24,665 nt of DNA from contig SFHI01000020.1 in the NCBI GenBank assembly GCA_004555705.1, positions 1-24,665 of the forward strand. The letters run 5' to 3'. Every line of letters begins with the position of its first letter. The stretch's first letter is position 1. This DNA is from Clostridiales bacterium (lineage in GTDB: Bacteria > Bacillota > Clostridia > Oscillospirales > Oscillospiraceae). The notes under the pieces were generated by a model. It saw nothing but the letters and a program-made list of their open reading frames with translations, was not told the origin of the DNA and made no database searches. A program made the position numbers and the translations under genes. This document shows, piece after piece, positions 13,592 to 21,561 of this stretch.

Positions 13592-14911
13592 TTGGATACT
13601 CTGATTTCCAACGTCACCGTGGTGACCATGAACCCCCGGATGGAGGTTCTCTTCGGCGGCTTCATCGGCATTGAAAACGGCAAAATCGTTTCCATCTCCA
13701 AAGCCGCCCCGAAGGATACGCCCAAAACCATTCTGGACGGCACCGGCATGGTGGCCATCCCCGGTCTTGTCAACTGCCATACCCACCTGGCTACCTCGGT
13801 GCTTCGCTGCCTCAGCGACGACCTGAGCAACCGGGAGGCCCTGGAGGAGCTTCTCAAGAAGGAGGCGAAAATGGACTCCCGCTCCGCCAAGGCGGCGGCG
13901 CTGCTGTCCATTGCCGAGTGTCTGCGTTTCGGCGTCACCTCCGTCAGTGACCTCTATTATTACCCCGACGCCACCGCCCAGGCCGTGGCCGAATCCGGCA
14001 TCAAGGCCAATCTGGCCTTGTCCTCCTACCGCTTCATCGACCAGAACGAGGACTTCGACTTTGAAACCGACGAGCAGTGCCGGGAGCTTGTGCGGGTGGT
14101 GGAGAAGTGGAACGGCTATGACGATGGCCGCATCAAAATCGACGCGGGGATCTACGCCGAGTATACCAGTAACTACAAGCTCTGGGAGGCCCTGGCGGGC
14201 TATGCCTCGGAGCAGGGTTTGGGCCTCCAGCTCCACCTGGCGCAGACAAAGGAGGAGGTGGACTCCTGCCTGGACCGCACCGGCATGAACCCCGGGGAGC
14301 TCTTAAGCTGTCACCGGCTGTTCTCCGTCCCCGCTACCGCCGCAAACTGCGCCTGCCTGGAGGACTTCGAGCGGAAGCTCCTGGGCAAGAAGAAGGTCAG
14401 TGCCGTAGCCACGCCCCTGGCGGACGCCAAGGCGGGTCTGCCCACCACCCCCATTTCCGCCTGCGTCAAGGCCGGGATGAACGTGGCCCTGGGAACCGGC
14501 GGTGCCATCGAGTGCGGCAACCTGGACCTGTTTGAGGTCATGCGCTATGCCGCCATGTCGGAGCGTACCGCTTCCGGCAGTCCCGATTCCCTCCCCTCCC
14601 AGGCTGCCCTGATGATGGCCACCGTCTGCGGTGCCCAGGCCCAGGGCCGTGCCGCTTCCTGCGGTATGCTCCAGGAGGGTATGGACGCGGACATTGTCCT
14701 GGTGGACTTCTCCGCCCCCCACCTGATGCCCTGCCACAATGTGCTGAACGGTCTTGTCTGGAGCGCCAAGGGCGGGGATGTGGCCATGACCATGGTCCGT
14801 GGCAAAATCCTCTACCAAAACGGCAATTTCCCCACCATCGACCTGCAGGCCGTGGTGGCTGAGCTCACCGACTACGCCATCCCCCGGCTGTTTGACAGCG
14901 CCAATTCCTAA
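13592..14911 (+). CDS. Amidohydrolase homologue lacking key catalytic residues
   Basis: A 439-residue protein of the MtaD/TRZ/ATZ group (deaminases acting on S-adenosylhomocysteine, methylthioadenosine and related compounds). The fold markers are clear: MDTLISNVTVVTMN, GLVNCHTHLATSVLR with metal ligands His63 and His65, GVTSVSDLYYY, LQLHLAQT with His215, and the C-terminal GMDADIVLVDFSAP. Residues that the active enzymes need are changed: the Glu of HLAET is Gln218, the His of the AAHC motif is Asn252, the Asp of GTDG is Gly303, and the His of HAEYTS/HAPYT is a Tyr. The fold is thus probably kept while deaminase activity is probably lost. Start: TTG at 13592 follows AAGGAAG at good spacing; a TTG at 13574 is less likely. 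It is followed after 10 bp by the flippase gene. Confidence 0.85.
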   Translation: MDTLISNVTVVTMNPRMEVLFGGFIGIENGKIVSISKAAPKDTPKTILDGTGMVAIPGLVNCHTHLATSVLRCLSDDLSNREALEELLKKEAKMDSRSAKAAALLSIAECLRFGVTSVSDLYYYPDATAQAVAESGIKANLALSSYRFIDQNEDFDFETDEQCRELVRVVEKWNGYDDGRIKIDAGIYAEYTSNYKLWEALAGYASEQGLGLQLHLAQTKEEVDSCLDRTGMNPGELLSCHRLFSVPATAANCACLEDFERKLLGKKKVSAVATPLADAKAGLPTTPISACVKAGMNVALGTGGAIECGNLDLFEVMRYAAMSERTASGSPDSLPSQAALMMATVCGAQAQGRAASCGMLQEGMDADIVLVDFSAPHLMPCHNVLNGLVWSAKGGDVAMTMVRGKILYQNGNFPTIDLQAVVAELTDYAIPRLFDSANS

Positions 14912-14921
14912 GGAGGCATCT

Positions 14922-16517
14922 ATGTCCGACACCCAGAAAAAGCAGAATTTTCTCCAGGGTACCGCCCTGCTTGCCATGGCCACCGCCATTGTCAAAATCA
15001 TCGGCGCCCTGTATAAGATTCCCCTCAACGCCATCATCGGCGAGCAGGGCTTCGGCTACTTCAACACCGCCTACGAAATTTATAATGTGCTGCTCATGAT
15101 CTCCACGGCGGGTCTGCCCGTGGCCATGAGCCGGATGATTTCCCAGGCCAGCTCCCTGGAGCATTACGGCCAGGTGCGCCGGATTTACGCCACCGCCCGG
15201 GGTATCTTCCTGGCTCTGGGCATCGTGGGAAGTCTGCTGATGACCTGTTTTTGCCGTCAGCTGGCTGCCTTCCAGAACCAGCCCGATGCCTGGGCCGCCA
15301 TCGGCTTTTTGGGTCCCTGCGTGCTGCTCATCTGCATCATGAGCACCTTCCGGGGCTACTTCCAGGGCCAGGGCAATATGCTCCCCACCTCCATATCCCA
15401 GGTGCTGGAGGCCGTCACCAAGCTGATCGTGGGTATGGCCGCGGCTCTGGCCCTGCTGAAGCTCACCTCCAGCGTGCCCCTGGCCGCGGGCGGCGCCATT
15501 CTGGGCGTCACCGTCAGCTGCCTGGTGAGCTCCCTGTACCTGTTTAGCCGGTTCCGCAAAAGCTTTGACAAGCTGCCCGTCACCCAGGAGCCCGTCAGCT
15601 CCTTCGCGGATACCGCCAAGGGCCTTCTCGTCATCGCCATTCCCATCACCATCGGCTCCGCGGGACTGCAGATTCTCACCATGCTGGAAACCAAAATCTA
15701 CATGGGCAGGCTCCTGAGCCAGGGCTATTCCCAGGCAGAGGCCGACGGTATGCGGGGCATCTACGCCATGACCCAGACCATTTTCAATATGCCCTGCGCC
15801 TTCATCACCCCCATCACCATCAGCATCATCCCCGCCATCACTTCCCAGATTACCCTGTGCAACCTGCGGGAAGCCAAGGCCACCGAGGAATCCGCCGCCC
15901 GGATCACGGGGCTAATTTCCATGCCCTGCGCCTTCGGCCTGGCGGTGCTGGCAGAGCCCGTTACCGCCCTGCTGGGAGGCTATACCGGGGAGCGGCTGGC
16001 CCTGGCCGCCCGGCTGATGACCGTGCTGGGCATCAGCATTGCGTTCAATGCCATGGTGCTGGTCACCACCGCCATCATGCAGGCCCACGGCCATGTGACC
16101 CGTCCGGTGATCAATATGTTTGTGGGCGGCGTGCTGAAGCTGGCTGCGGTCTATGTCCTCACCGGCAACCCCAGCATCGGCATTTTGGGCACCCCGGTGG
16201 GAACCCTTTTGTGCTATGTGTGCATCTGCGCCCTGAACCTGATTTCCATCCGGATGCTGCTGGAGGAACCCCCAGCGCTGGTGCGGAATCTCATCCGTTC
16301 CTTCCTGTCCGCCGCGATTATGGGACTTCTGGTCCGGCTGGTCTGGATGGGTCTGAAAGCCGCGGGCATTGGGAGTCGCCTGCTTCTGTGCGCCGTTCCC
16401 ATCGCGGTGGGTGCCCTGGTCTACGTTCTTCTGGCGGTGAAACTCAAGGCCATCACCCGGGAGGACTGCCTGCTGCTGCCCAAGGGGGAGAAAATCGCGA
16501 AACTTCTGAGGCTTTGA
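14922..16517 (+). CDS. MOP-superfamily flippase (SpoVB/MurJ-like)
   Basis: A 531-residue polytopic membrane protein with about 14 hydrophobic segments. It resembles the polysaccharide biosynthesis/SpoVB group of MOP exporters, which flip lipid-linked cell-wall or cortex precursors. Typical sequences are the N-terminal GTALLAMATAIVKIIGALYKIPLNAIIG, GYFNTAYEIYNVLL, ISTAGLPVAMSRM and later GYFQGQGNMLPTSISQVLEA. The ATG at 14922 follows AAGGAGG; the frame extending upstream overlaps the amidohydrolase gene and is not used. In Bacillus, spoVB lies just upstream of the yabN-yabO region, and here hup and rqcP (yabO) also follow. That supports a SpoVB-type assignment over MurJ, though a general wall-precursor flippase cannot be excluded. 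Confidence 0.88.
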   Translation: MSDTQKKQNFLQGTALLAMATAIVKIIGALYKIPLNAIIGEQGFGYFNTAYEIYNVLLMISTAGLPVAMSRMISQASSLEHYGQVRRIYATARGIFLALGIVGSLLMTCFCRQLAAFQNQPDAWAAIGFLGPCVLLICIMSTFRGYFQGQGNMLPTSISQVLEAVTKLIVGMAAALALLKLTSSVPLAAGGAILGVTVSCLVSSLYLFSRFRKSFDKLPVTQEPVSSFADTAKGLLVIAIPITIGSAGLQILTMLETKIYMGRLLSQGYSQAEADGMRGIYAMTQTIFNMPCAFITPITISIIPAITSQITLCNLREAKATEESAARITGLISMPCAFGLAVLAEPVTALLGGYTGERLALAARLMTVLGISIAFNAMVLVTTAIMQAHGHVTRPVINMFVGGVLKLAAVYVLTGNPSIGILGTPVGTLLCYVCICALNLISIRMLLEEPPALVRNLIRSFLSAAIMGLLVRLVWMGLKAAGIGSRLLLCAVPIAVGALVYVLLAVKLKAITREDCLLLPKGEKIAKLLRL

Positions 16518-16537
16518 GAAAAAAAGCGAAAAAGCCC

Positions 16538-16566
16538 TTGCATTTTCTCTGGAATTATGTTAATCT
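16538..16566 (+). promoter_or_regulatory. hup promoter
   Basis: TTGCAT (16538-16543), a 17-bp spacer and TAATCT (16561-16566), with TGT immediately before the -10 forming an extended -10. It lies just after the flippase stop codon and would drive hup and rqcP independently. Confidence 0.7.
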
Positions 16567-16603
16567 AAAAGCCCATTTTTTCAAAGGAAAGAGGATTTCG
16601 TTT

Positions 16604-16879
16604 ATGAATAAAACAGAACTGATCGCCACCGTCGCCGAGAATGCCGGCATCACCAAGAAGGACGCCGAGCGGGTGCTGAACGCCGCTTTTGACGCCATCA
16701 CTGCCAGCCTGGTAAAGGGCGAGCGGGTGCAGCTGTCCGGCTTCGGCGTGTTCGAGACCAAGGACCGGGAAGCCCGGATTGCCCGCAACCCCCAGACCAA
16801 GGAGCCCATGCAGATTGCCGCCACCCGGGTTCCCACCTTCAAGGCCAGCAAGGCGCTGAAGGACACCGTGGCAAAGTAA
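16604..16879 (+). CDS. hup: HU family DNA-binding protein
   Basis: A 91-residue histone-like protein that bends and packages DNA as a dimer. The sequence is standard: MNKTELIATVAENAGITKKDAERVLNAAF, then the core GERVQLSGFGVFETKDREARIARNPQT (the HU/IHF signature), then the tip with PMQIAATRVPTFKASKALKD. It is preceded by AAAGAGG and by a good promoter with an extended -10, in line with high expression. The long open frame upstream (from 15857) is a shadow of the flippase gene. rqcP begins 4 bp after its stop, a combination seen in many Clostridia. Confidence 0.97.
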   Translation: MNKTELIATVAENAGITKKDAERVLNAAFDAITASLVKGERVQLSGFGVFETKDREARIARNPQTKEPMQIAATRVPTFKASKALKDTVAK

Positions 16880-16883
16880 CGCC

Positions 16884-17123
16884 ATGCGCTTAGACAAGTA
16901 TCTGAAGGTATCCCGCCTGATTAAGCGCCGCACCGTGGCCAATGAGGCCTGCGACAATGGCCGCATCAGTGTCAACGGGCGGGTAGTCAAAGCCAGCTAC
17001 GACGTCAAGCCCGGCGACCGGATTGAAATCTCCATGGGCGCGCGCACCGTATCCGTGGAGGTGCTCCAGGTATCCGAAACCGTCCGCAAGGACGACGCCG
17101 CCGGAATGTACAAAGAGGTGTAA
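16884..17123 (+). CDS. rqcP: S4-domain RNA-binding protein RqcP (YabO/HslR type)
   Basis: A 79-residue protein made almost entirely of an S4 domain: MRLDKYLKVSRLIKRRTVANEACDNGRI, then VNGRVVKASYDVKPGD. In B. subtilis, RqcP (YabO) works with RqcH on stalled 50S subunits to add alanine tails to nascent chains. The short length and the RLDKYLKVSRLIKRR start match RqcP better than the longer Hsp15 of Proteobacteria. It is 4 bp behind hup and ends at a strong terminator. In sporulating relatives yabP and yabQ usually follow; here they do not. Confidence 0.9.
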   Translation: MRLDKYLKVSRLIKRRTVANEACDNGRISVNGRVVKASYDVKPGDRIEISMGARTVSVEVLQVSETVRKDDAAGMYKEV

Positions 17124-17165
17124 ACCGCGTGCCCCGCTGAAAAGTAAGCGGGGCACGCGGTTTTT
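17123..17165 (+). terminator. Rho-independent terminator after rqcP
   Basis: Perfect 16-bp stem AACCGCGTGCCCCGCT (17123-17138) with AGCGGGGCACGCGGTT (17147-17162), an 8-base loop, and a run of five T (17161-17165). It overlaps the last base of the rqcP stop codon. Confidence 0.95.
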
Positions 17166-17192
17166 CTCCCCCGGCCGTAAATACCCTTGTTC

Positions 17193-17406
17193 GATAAATT
17201 GTTGTTTACAGCACTAAAAAAGAACTGTCATTGCGAACCAGTCCGCAGACTGGTGTGGCAATCCCCCAACTATTCAGGACGGTTCGTTAGGGCGTTTGTC
17301 TGTTTTCGAAGATTCCGGAATATCCGGGGGATTGCCACGCCAGTGTGCGCACCGGCTCGCAATGACAGCGTTTTATTTGGCGCGCACGCGTAAACACCAA
17401 TTTGTC
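17193..17406 (+). repeat. Palindromic element R7
   Basis: Left end GATAAATTGTTGTTTAC with ACAGCACTAAAAAAG, and right end TAAACACCAATTTGTC. The left hairpin is ACCAGTC-CGCA-GACTGGT. The right hairpin is CCAGTG-TGCG-CACCGG, with one pair reduced to a wobble. The middle (AACTATTCAGGACGGTTCG...) differs from R4/R6/R8 and matches R1. The following 17407-17522 is AT-rich with no feature seen. Confidence 0.88.
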
Positions 17407-17522
17407 GTTCCCCTCCCGGTTCCTCCGTGCATAATACTTTTTTAATATCTACCGGGAATATCACATAATTTCTCCCTCAGAATGGGTAAATTTTGTGAGG
17501 AACGGAAATTTTCAAAAAGTGG

Positions 17523-17551
17523 TTGTAAGTTCCGGGAAAATGATGTAAAAT
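17523..17551 (+). promoter_or_regulatory. Probable gpmI promoter
   Basis: TTGTAA (17523-17528), a 17-bp spacer and TAAAAT (17546-17551). It lies about 55 bp before the gpmI ATG in an AT-rich stretch. Confidence 0.55.
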
Positions 17552-17609
17552 AATACGACCGTTACAGTGAAATACTATGCGAATCCACTCGCTTTTATGG
17601 AGGTACATC

Positions 17610-19169
17610 ATGGAAAAACCCATTGTTCTCGTAATCATGGACGGTGTGGGCAAGGGAGACGGCGGCAGCGGCGACGCGGTAGCCGTGGCCAAAACCCCCA
17701 CCCTGGACCGTCTGCTCGCCACCTGCCCCCACACCTATCTGAAAGCCCACGGCACCGCCGTCGGCCTGCCCAGCGATGACGATATGGGCAACTCCGAGGT
17801 TGGCCACAACGCCCTGGGCTGCGGCCAGATCTATTCCCAGGGCGCCAAGCTGGTGGGCGAATCCATCGAAAACGGCGCGCTCTATGCCAGCGCCACCTGG
17901 AAGGACCTGATTGCCAACGCCCAGGACAAGGCCCTGCATTTCCTGGGCCTGCTGTCCGACGGCAACGTCCACTCCAACATCCATCACCTCATCGCCCTGC
18001 TGCGTCAGGCCAAGGCCGAGGGCGTGAAGCGCGCCTACTGCCACATCCTGCTGGACGGCCGTGACGTGCCCGCCACCTCCGCTCTGGAATATGTGGATAT
18101 GCTGGAGAAGGTGCTTTCTGAGCTGAGCACCGACGGCTGTGACTATGCCATCGCCTCCGGCGGCGGCCGTATGCAGATCACCATGGACCGCTACGAAGCC
18201 AACTGGGGCATGGTGGAGAAGGGCTGGCGCACCCATGTCCAGGGTCAGGGCCGCATGTTCGCTTCCGCGAAGGAGGCCATTGAAACCTACCGGGCCGAAA
18301 CCGGCTGCATCGACCAGGACCTGCCCGCTTTCGTCATCGCCCGGGACGGCGCGCCCCTGGCAAAGATCGAAAACGGCGACAGCGTGATTCTCTTCAACTT
18401 CCGGGGCGACCGGGCCCAGGAGATTTCCCTGGCCTTTGACCGGAAGAACTTCGACAAATTCGACCGGGGTGACTACACTGGTGTGAAGTTTGCCGGTATG
18501 CTGCAGTACGACGGGGACCTGAACATCCCCGAGCACTACCTGGTGCAGCCCCCCATCATCAAGAACACCCTCACCGAAGTGCTCTGCGCCGCCGGAATTC
18601 ACGAATATGCCCTGTCCGAAACCCAGAAGTACGGCCATGTGACCTATTTCTGGAACGGCAACCGCTCCGGCAAGGTGGACCCGGCCCTGGAGGACTACGA
18701 GGAGGTTCCCTCCGACGTAATCCCCTTCGAGCAGGCTCCCGCCATGAAGTCCAAAGAGATCACCGAGAAGATGGTGGCCGCCATGGCCTCCGGAAAGTAC
18801 CAGTTCCTGCGTTGCAACTACCCCAACGGCGACATGGTGGGCCACACCGGCGTCATGGAAGCGGTGGTCACTGCCATGGAGTGTGTGGACAATGGCCTTG
18901 CGCAGATTCTGGAGGCCGCGGATAAGTACGGCTACACCGTGCTCATCACCGCCGACCACGGCAATGCCGACCAGATGACCGAGACCAAGAAGGGCAAGAC
19001 CTCCGTACGCACCGCCCACTCCCTGAATCCCGTCCCCTTCATCATCTACGACCGGGATCACGACTGGAGCATCCTGGAGGGCCGCTACGGCCTGGCCAAC
19101 GTGGCTCCCACCGTTGTGAAAATGATGGGCCTCACCGCCCCCGGCTGCTGGGAAGCGAGCATGGTCTGA
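17610..19169 (+). CDS. gpmI: 2,3-bisphosphoglycerate-independent phosphoglycerate mutase
   Basis: A 519-residue glycolytic enzyme of the alkaline phosphatase superfamily that interconverts 3- and 2-phosphoglycerate using two manganese ions. The sequence shows VLVIMDGVG with metal ligand Asp11, GNSEVGHNALG with catalytic Ser62, LSDGNVHSN, LDGRDVPATSA, MDRYEANW, NFRGDRAQE, NYPNGDMVGHTG and ITADHGNADQM. All are expected for GpmI. Length is normal (about 510-520). GGAGG stands just before the ATG at 17610; an in-frame ATG at 17577 lacks such a site. It has its own promoter and is followed by the Gls24/FakA pair. Confidence 0.97.
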   Translation: MEKPIVLVIMDGVGKGDGGSGDAVAVAKTPTLDRLLATCPHTYLKAHGTAVGLPSDDDMGNSEVGHNALGCGQIYSQGAKLVGESIENGALYASATWKDLIANAQDKALHFLGLLSDGNVHSNIHHLIALLRQAKAEGVKRAYCHILLDGRDVPATSALEYVDMLEKVLSELSTDGCDYAIASGGGRMQITMDRYEANWGMVEKGWRTHVQGQGRMFASAKEAIETYRAETGCIDQDLPAFVIARDGAPLAKIENGDSVILFNFRGDRAQEISLAFDRKNFDKFDRGDYTGVKFAGMLQYDGDLNIPEHYLVQPPIIKNTLTEVLCAAGIHEYALSETQKYGHVTYFWNGNRSGKVDPALEDYEEVPSDVIPFEQAPAMKSKEITEKMVAAMASGKYQFLRCNYPNGDMVGHTGVMEAVVTAMECVDNGLAQILEAADKYGYTVLITADHGNADQMTETKKGKTSVRTAHSLNPVPFIIYDRDHDWSILEGRYGLANVAPTVVKMMGLTAPGCWEASMV

Positions 19170-19195
19170 TTGATTTTGTTTGGAGGTACTGATCT

Positions 19196-19549
19196 ATGAT
19201 CCGTCACGAAAATGAAAACGGCAGTGTCAATGTCAGCACCGGAGTCTACACCGACATCGTGGGCACCGCGGCAAGTAACTGCTTCGGCGTGAAGGGCATG
19301 GCCGCCCGCAGTGTCCGGGACGGTGTGTTCCACCTGCTGCGCAAGGAATCCGTGGGCAAGGGGGTCCATGTGACCTACCACGAGGACAATTCCATTTCCA
19401 TTGATCTGCACATTGTTGTGGACAACGGCGTGAACCTTTCCGCCGTAGGCGCCTCGATTATCTCTGAGGTTCGCTACGTGGTAACCAAGTGCACCGGCAC
19501 CGAGGTCCGGGCAGTGAACGTTTATATCGATTCTATGATGATCGGGTAA
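19196..19549 (+). CDS. Asp23/Gls24 family protein (YloU-like)
   Basis: A 117-residue protein of the Asp23/Gls24 envelope-associated family. Typical parts are GSVNVSTGVYTDIVGTAASNCFGVKGMA, then VHVTYHEDNSISIDLHIVVDNGVNLSAVG and a late VRAVNVYIDSM. It follows a perfect GGAGGT site. The position immediately before fakA is the conserved yloU-yloV arrangement of Firmicutes; YloU-type proteins are small and cytoplasmic, and their exact role is not settled. Confidence 0.93.
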   Translation: MIRHENENGSVNVSTGVYTDIVGTAASNCFGVKGMAARSVRDGVFHLLRKESVGKGVHVTYHEDNSISIDLHIVVDNGVNLSAVGASIISEVRYVVTKCTGTEVRAVNVYIDSMMIG

Positions 19550-19566
19550 GATCGGAGGGTAACAAA

Positions 19567-21195
19567 TTGAGGCAGACGATTAATGGAGCCGATCTTCGCA
19601 GAATGATTATCAGCGCGGCCGCCTCCATCGAGATTCACAAGCAGGCTCTCAATGAGCTGAACGTTTTCCCCGTGCCGGACGGCGATACCGGCACCAACAT
19701 GTCCATGACCATCAACTCCGCCGCAGCGGACCTGCGCAAGACCGAGGACCCCGGTCTTTACGAGGCCTCCAAGGTAGCCGCCTCCGCCATGCTCCGGGGC
19801 GCCCGGGGCAACTCCGGCGTCATTCTCTCCCTGCTGTTCCGGGGAATTTCCCGGAAGCTGAAGGGCGCGGACAGCTGCGACGGCGTGCTGTGGGCCCAGG
19901 CGCTGCAGGAGGGCGTGGACGCCGCCTACAAGGCTGTGATGAAGCCCGCTGAGGGCACCATCCTCACCGTGGCCCGCCTGGCCGCCGCCAAAGCCTGGGA
20001 CGCCTCCCAGGAGAACAACTTCCTGGAGTTCGTCCAGGAGGCCGCCATCGCCGAGGCAAAAGTCGCCCTGGCGGATACCGTCAACCAGAACCCGGTGCTG
20101 AAGAAGGCCGGCGTGGTGGATGCCGGCGGCAAGGGCTGGGTGATGGTGCTGGAGGCCATGCTCTCTGCCCTCCGGGGCGAGGACGTGGTGGCCCCCGAGG
20201 GGGAAGCCGTCCAGGTGAAGGAAAGCGCCGATTTCTCCGACTTCAACACCGAGGACATCACCTTCTCCTACTGCACCGAGTTCATCATCTCCCGGGAGAA
20301 CGACCGGGACCCCGAGGAGCTGCGCGCCTTCCTGAACAGTCTGGGCGACAGCCTGGTGCTGGTGGACGACGATGAGATCATCAAGGTTCACGTCCATACC
20401 AACGACCCCGGCGCGGCGCTGCACGAGGCAGTGAACTACGGCTCCTTCGTCACAGTAAAAATCGAGAATATGCGCCTGCAGCACACCGAGAAGGTAATGA
20501 CCGAGCAGGAGATCGCCCCCAAGATCGCAGAGCCCGAGAAGCCCCTAGGCGTAGTTTCCGTCTGTGCCGGCGACGGTCTGAAGGACGTTTTCCTGAACCT
20601 GGGCGTGGACCAGGTGATTTCCGGCGGCCAGACCATGAACCCCAGCACCCAGGACATTCTGGAGGCTGTCAACAAGGTTCCCGCCGAAACCGTCTATGTG
20701 CTGCCCAACAACAAGAATATCATCATGGCCGCCCAGCAGGTGGACGCGCTGACCCCCAAGACAGTGGTGGTCATCCCCTCCAAGACCGTGCCCCAGGGCG
20801 TCACCGCCATGCTCTCGTTCAACCCCGAGGGAAGCGTGGAGGAGAATACCCAGGCCCTTACCGAGGCCATGGGAACCGTGGACACCATGCAGATCACCTA
20901 TGCCGCCCGGAACTCCGACTTTGACGGCTATGATATCCACGAGGGCGACTACCTGGCCCTCTACGGCAGCCAGCTCTTCGGCACCAGCCAGGATGTGAAA
21001 GTGCTTCTGCGGTCCCTGGCGGAGAAGGTCCGAGACGACGGCCGGGAATATGTCACCATCTACTACGGCGCGGACGTGAAGGAAAAGCACGCCCAGAAGG
21101 CCGCGGACATTTTCGCCGATATGTGCCCCGATGCGGATGTAAATCTGCTCAGCGGCGGCCAGCCTGTGTATTACTACCTGATCTCTGCGGAATAA
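19567..21195 (+). CDS. fakA: Fatty acid kinase catalytic subunit FakA (YloV, DAK2/DegV-like)
   Basis: A 542-residue ATP-binding subunit that phosphorylates fatty acids held by FakB (DegV-family) proteins, feeding exogenous fatty acids into phospholipids. The N-terminal DhaL-type domain has the Mg-ATP motif FPVPDGDTGTNM (34-45; Asp38, Asp40) and GARGNSGVILSLLFRG. A middle domain has TEFIIS and VHVHTNDPG, and a C-terminal DegV-like domain has GVVSVCAGDGL, ISGGQTMNPST and LPNNKNIIMAA. The start is a TTG at 19567 after GGAGGGT. The ATG 13 codons in (MIISAAAS) lacks such a site and would lose conserved sequence. It lies 17 bp after the Gls24 gene and ends before a terminator. No fakB was seen in the window. 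Confidence 0.95.
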   Translation: MRQTINGADLRRMIISAAASIEIHKQALNELNVFPVPDGDTGTNMSMTINSAAADLRKTEDPGLYEASKVAASAMLRGARGNSGVILSLLFRGISRKLKGADSCDGVLWAQALQEGVDAAYKAVMKPAEGTILTVARLAAAKAWDASQENNFLEFVQEAAIAEAKVALADTVNQNPVLKKAGVVDAGGKGWVMVLEAMLSALRGEDVVAPEGEAVQVKESADFSDFNTEDITFSYCTEFIISRENDRDPEELRAFLNSLGDSLVLVDDDEIIKVHVHTNDPGAALHEAVNYGSFVTVKIENMRLQHTEKVMTEQEIAPKIAEPEKPLGVVSVCAGDGLKDVFLNLGVDQVISGGQTMNPSTQDILEAVNKVPAETVYVLPNNKNIIMAAQQVDALTPKTVVVIPSKTVPQGVTAMLSFNPEGSVEENTQALTEAMGTVDTMQITYAARNSDFDGYDIHEGDYLALYGSQLFGTSQDVKVLLRSLAEKVRDDGREYVTIYYGADVKEKHAQKAADIFADMCPDADVNLLSGGQPVYYYLISAE

Positions 21196-21206
21196 TCAAA
21201 CGGGAA

Positions 21207-21241
21207 CGGCCCGCCGCCCTGTGGCGGCGGGCCGCTTGTTT
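21207..21241 (+). terminator. Terminator after fakA
   Basis: 12-bp GC stem CGGCCCGCCGCC (21207-21218) with GGCGGCGGGCCG (21223-21234) and loop CTGT, followed by CTTGTTTCT. The T-run is interrupted, but the stem is very strong. Confidence 0.8.
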
Positions 21242-21263
21242 CTCCGCGAAATATTCCCTGAAC

Positions 21264-21499
21264 GGCAAATTGGGAGTTTGCAGCACTAAAAAAGAACTGT
21301 CATTGCGAACCAGCGCGCACGCTGGTGTGGCAATCCCCCGGTTGAATGGACCCAGGTAACGATTACCACCAAAAACCGCAACAATCCCCGTTTTCCGGGT
21401 GCTTGTCGATACATTTCCCCTCTAACCGGGGGATTGCCACGACCAGTGTGCGCACTGGTCTCGCAATGACAGCGTTTACTCAACAAACACCAATTTGTC
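21264..21499 (+). repeat. Palindromic element R8
   Basis: Ends GGCAAATTGGGAGTTTG and CAAACACCAATTTGTC. The left hairpin is ACCAGCG-CGCA-CGCTGGT, in which a T-A pair of other copies is replaced by C-G with pairing kept. The right hairpin is ACCAGTG-TGCG-CACTGGT. The middle is as in R4 and R6. Confidence 0.9.
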
Positions 21500-21561
21500 G
21501 GGCCGTATTCCCGGGGAATCCTTTTACTTCCGTGCATACCATACAGAAAGGGGGCATCGCC

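Noticed and set aside
16510..16536. Hairpin GGCTTT...AAAGCC after the flippase gene as terminator
   Set aside because: Only six weak pairs, a 15-base loop and no T-run; it is not convincing.
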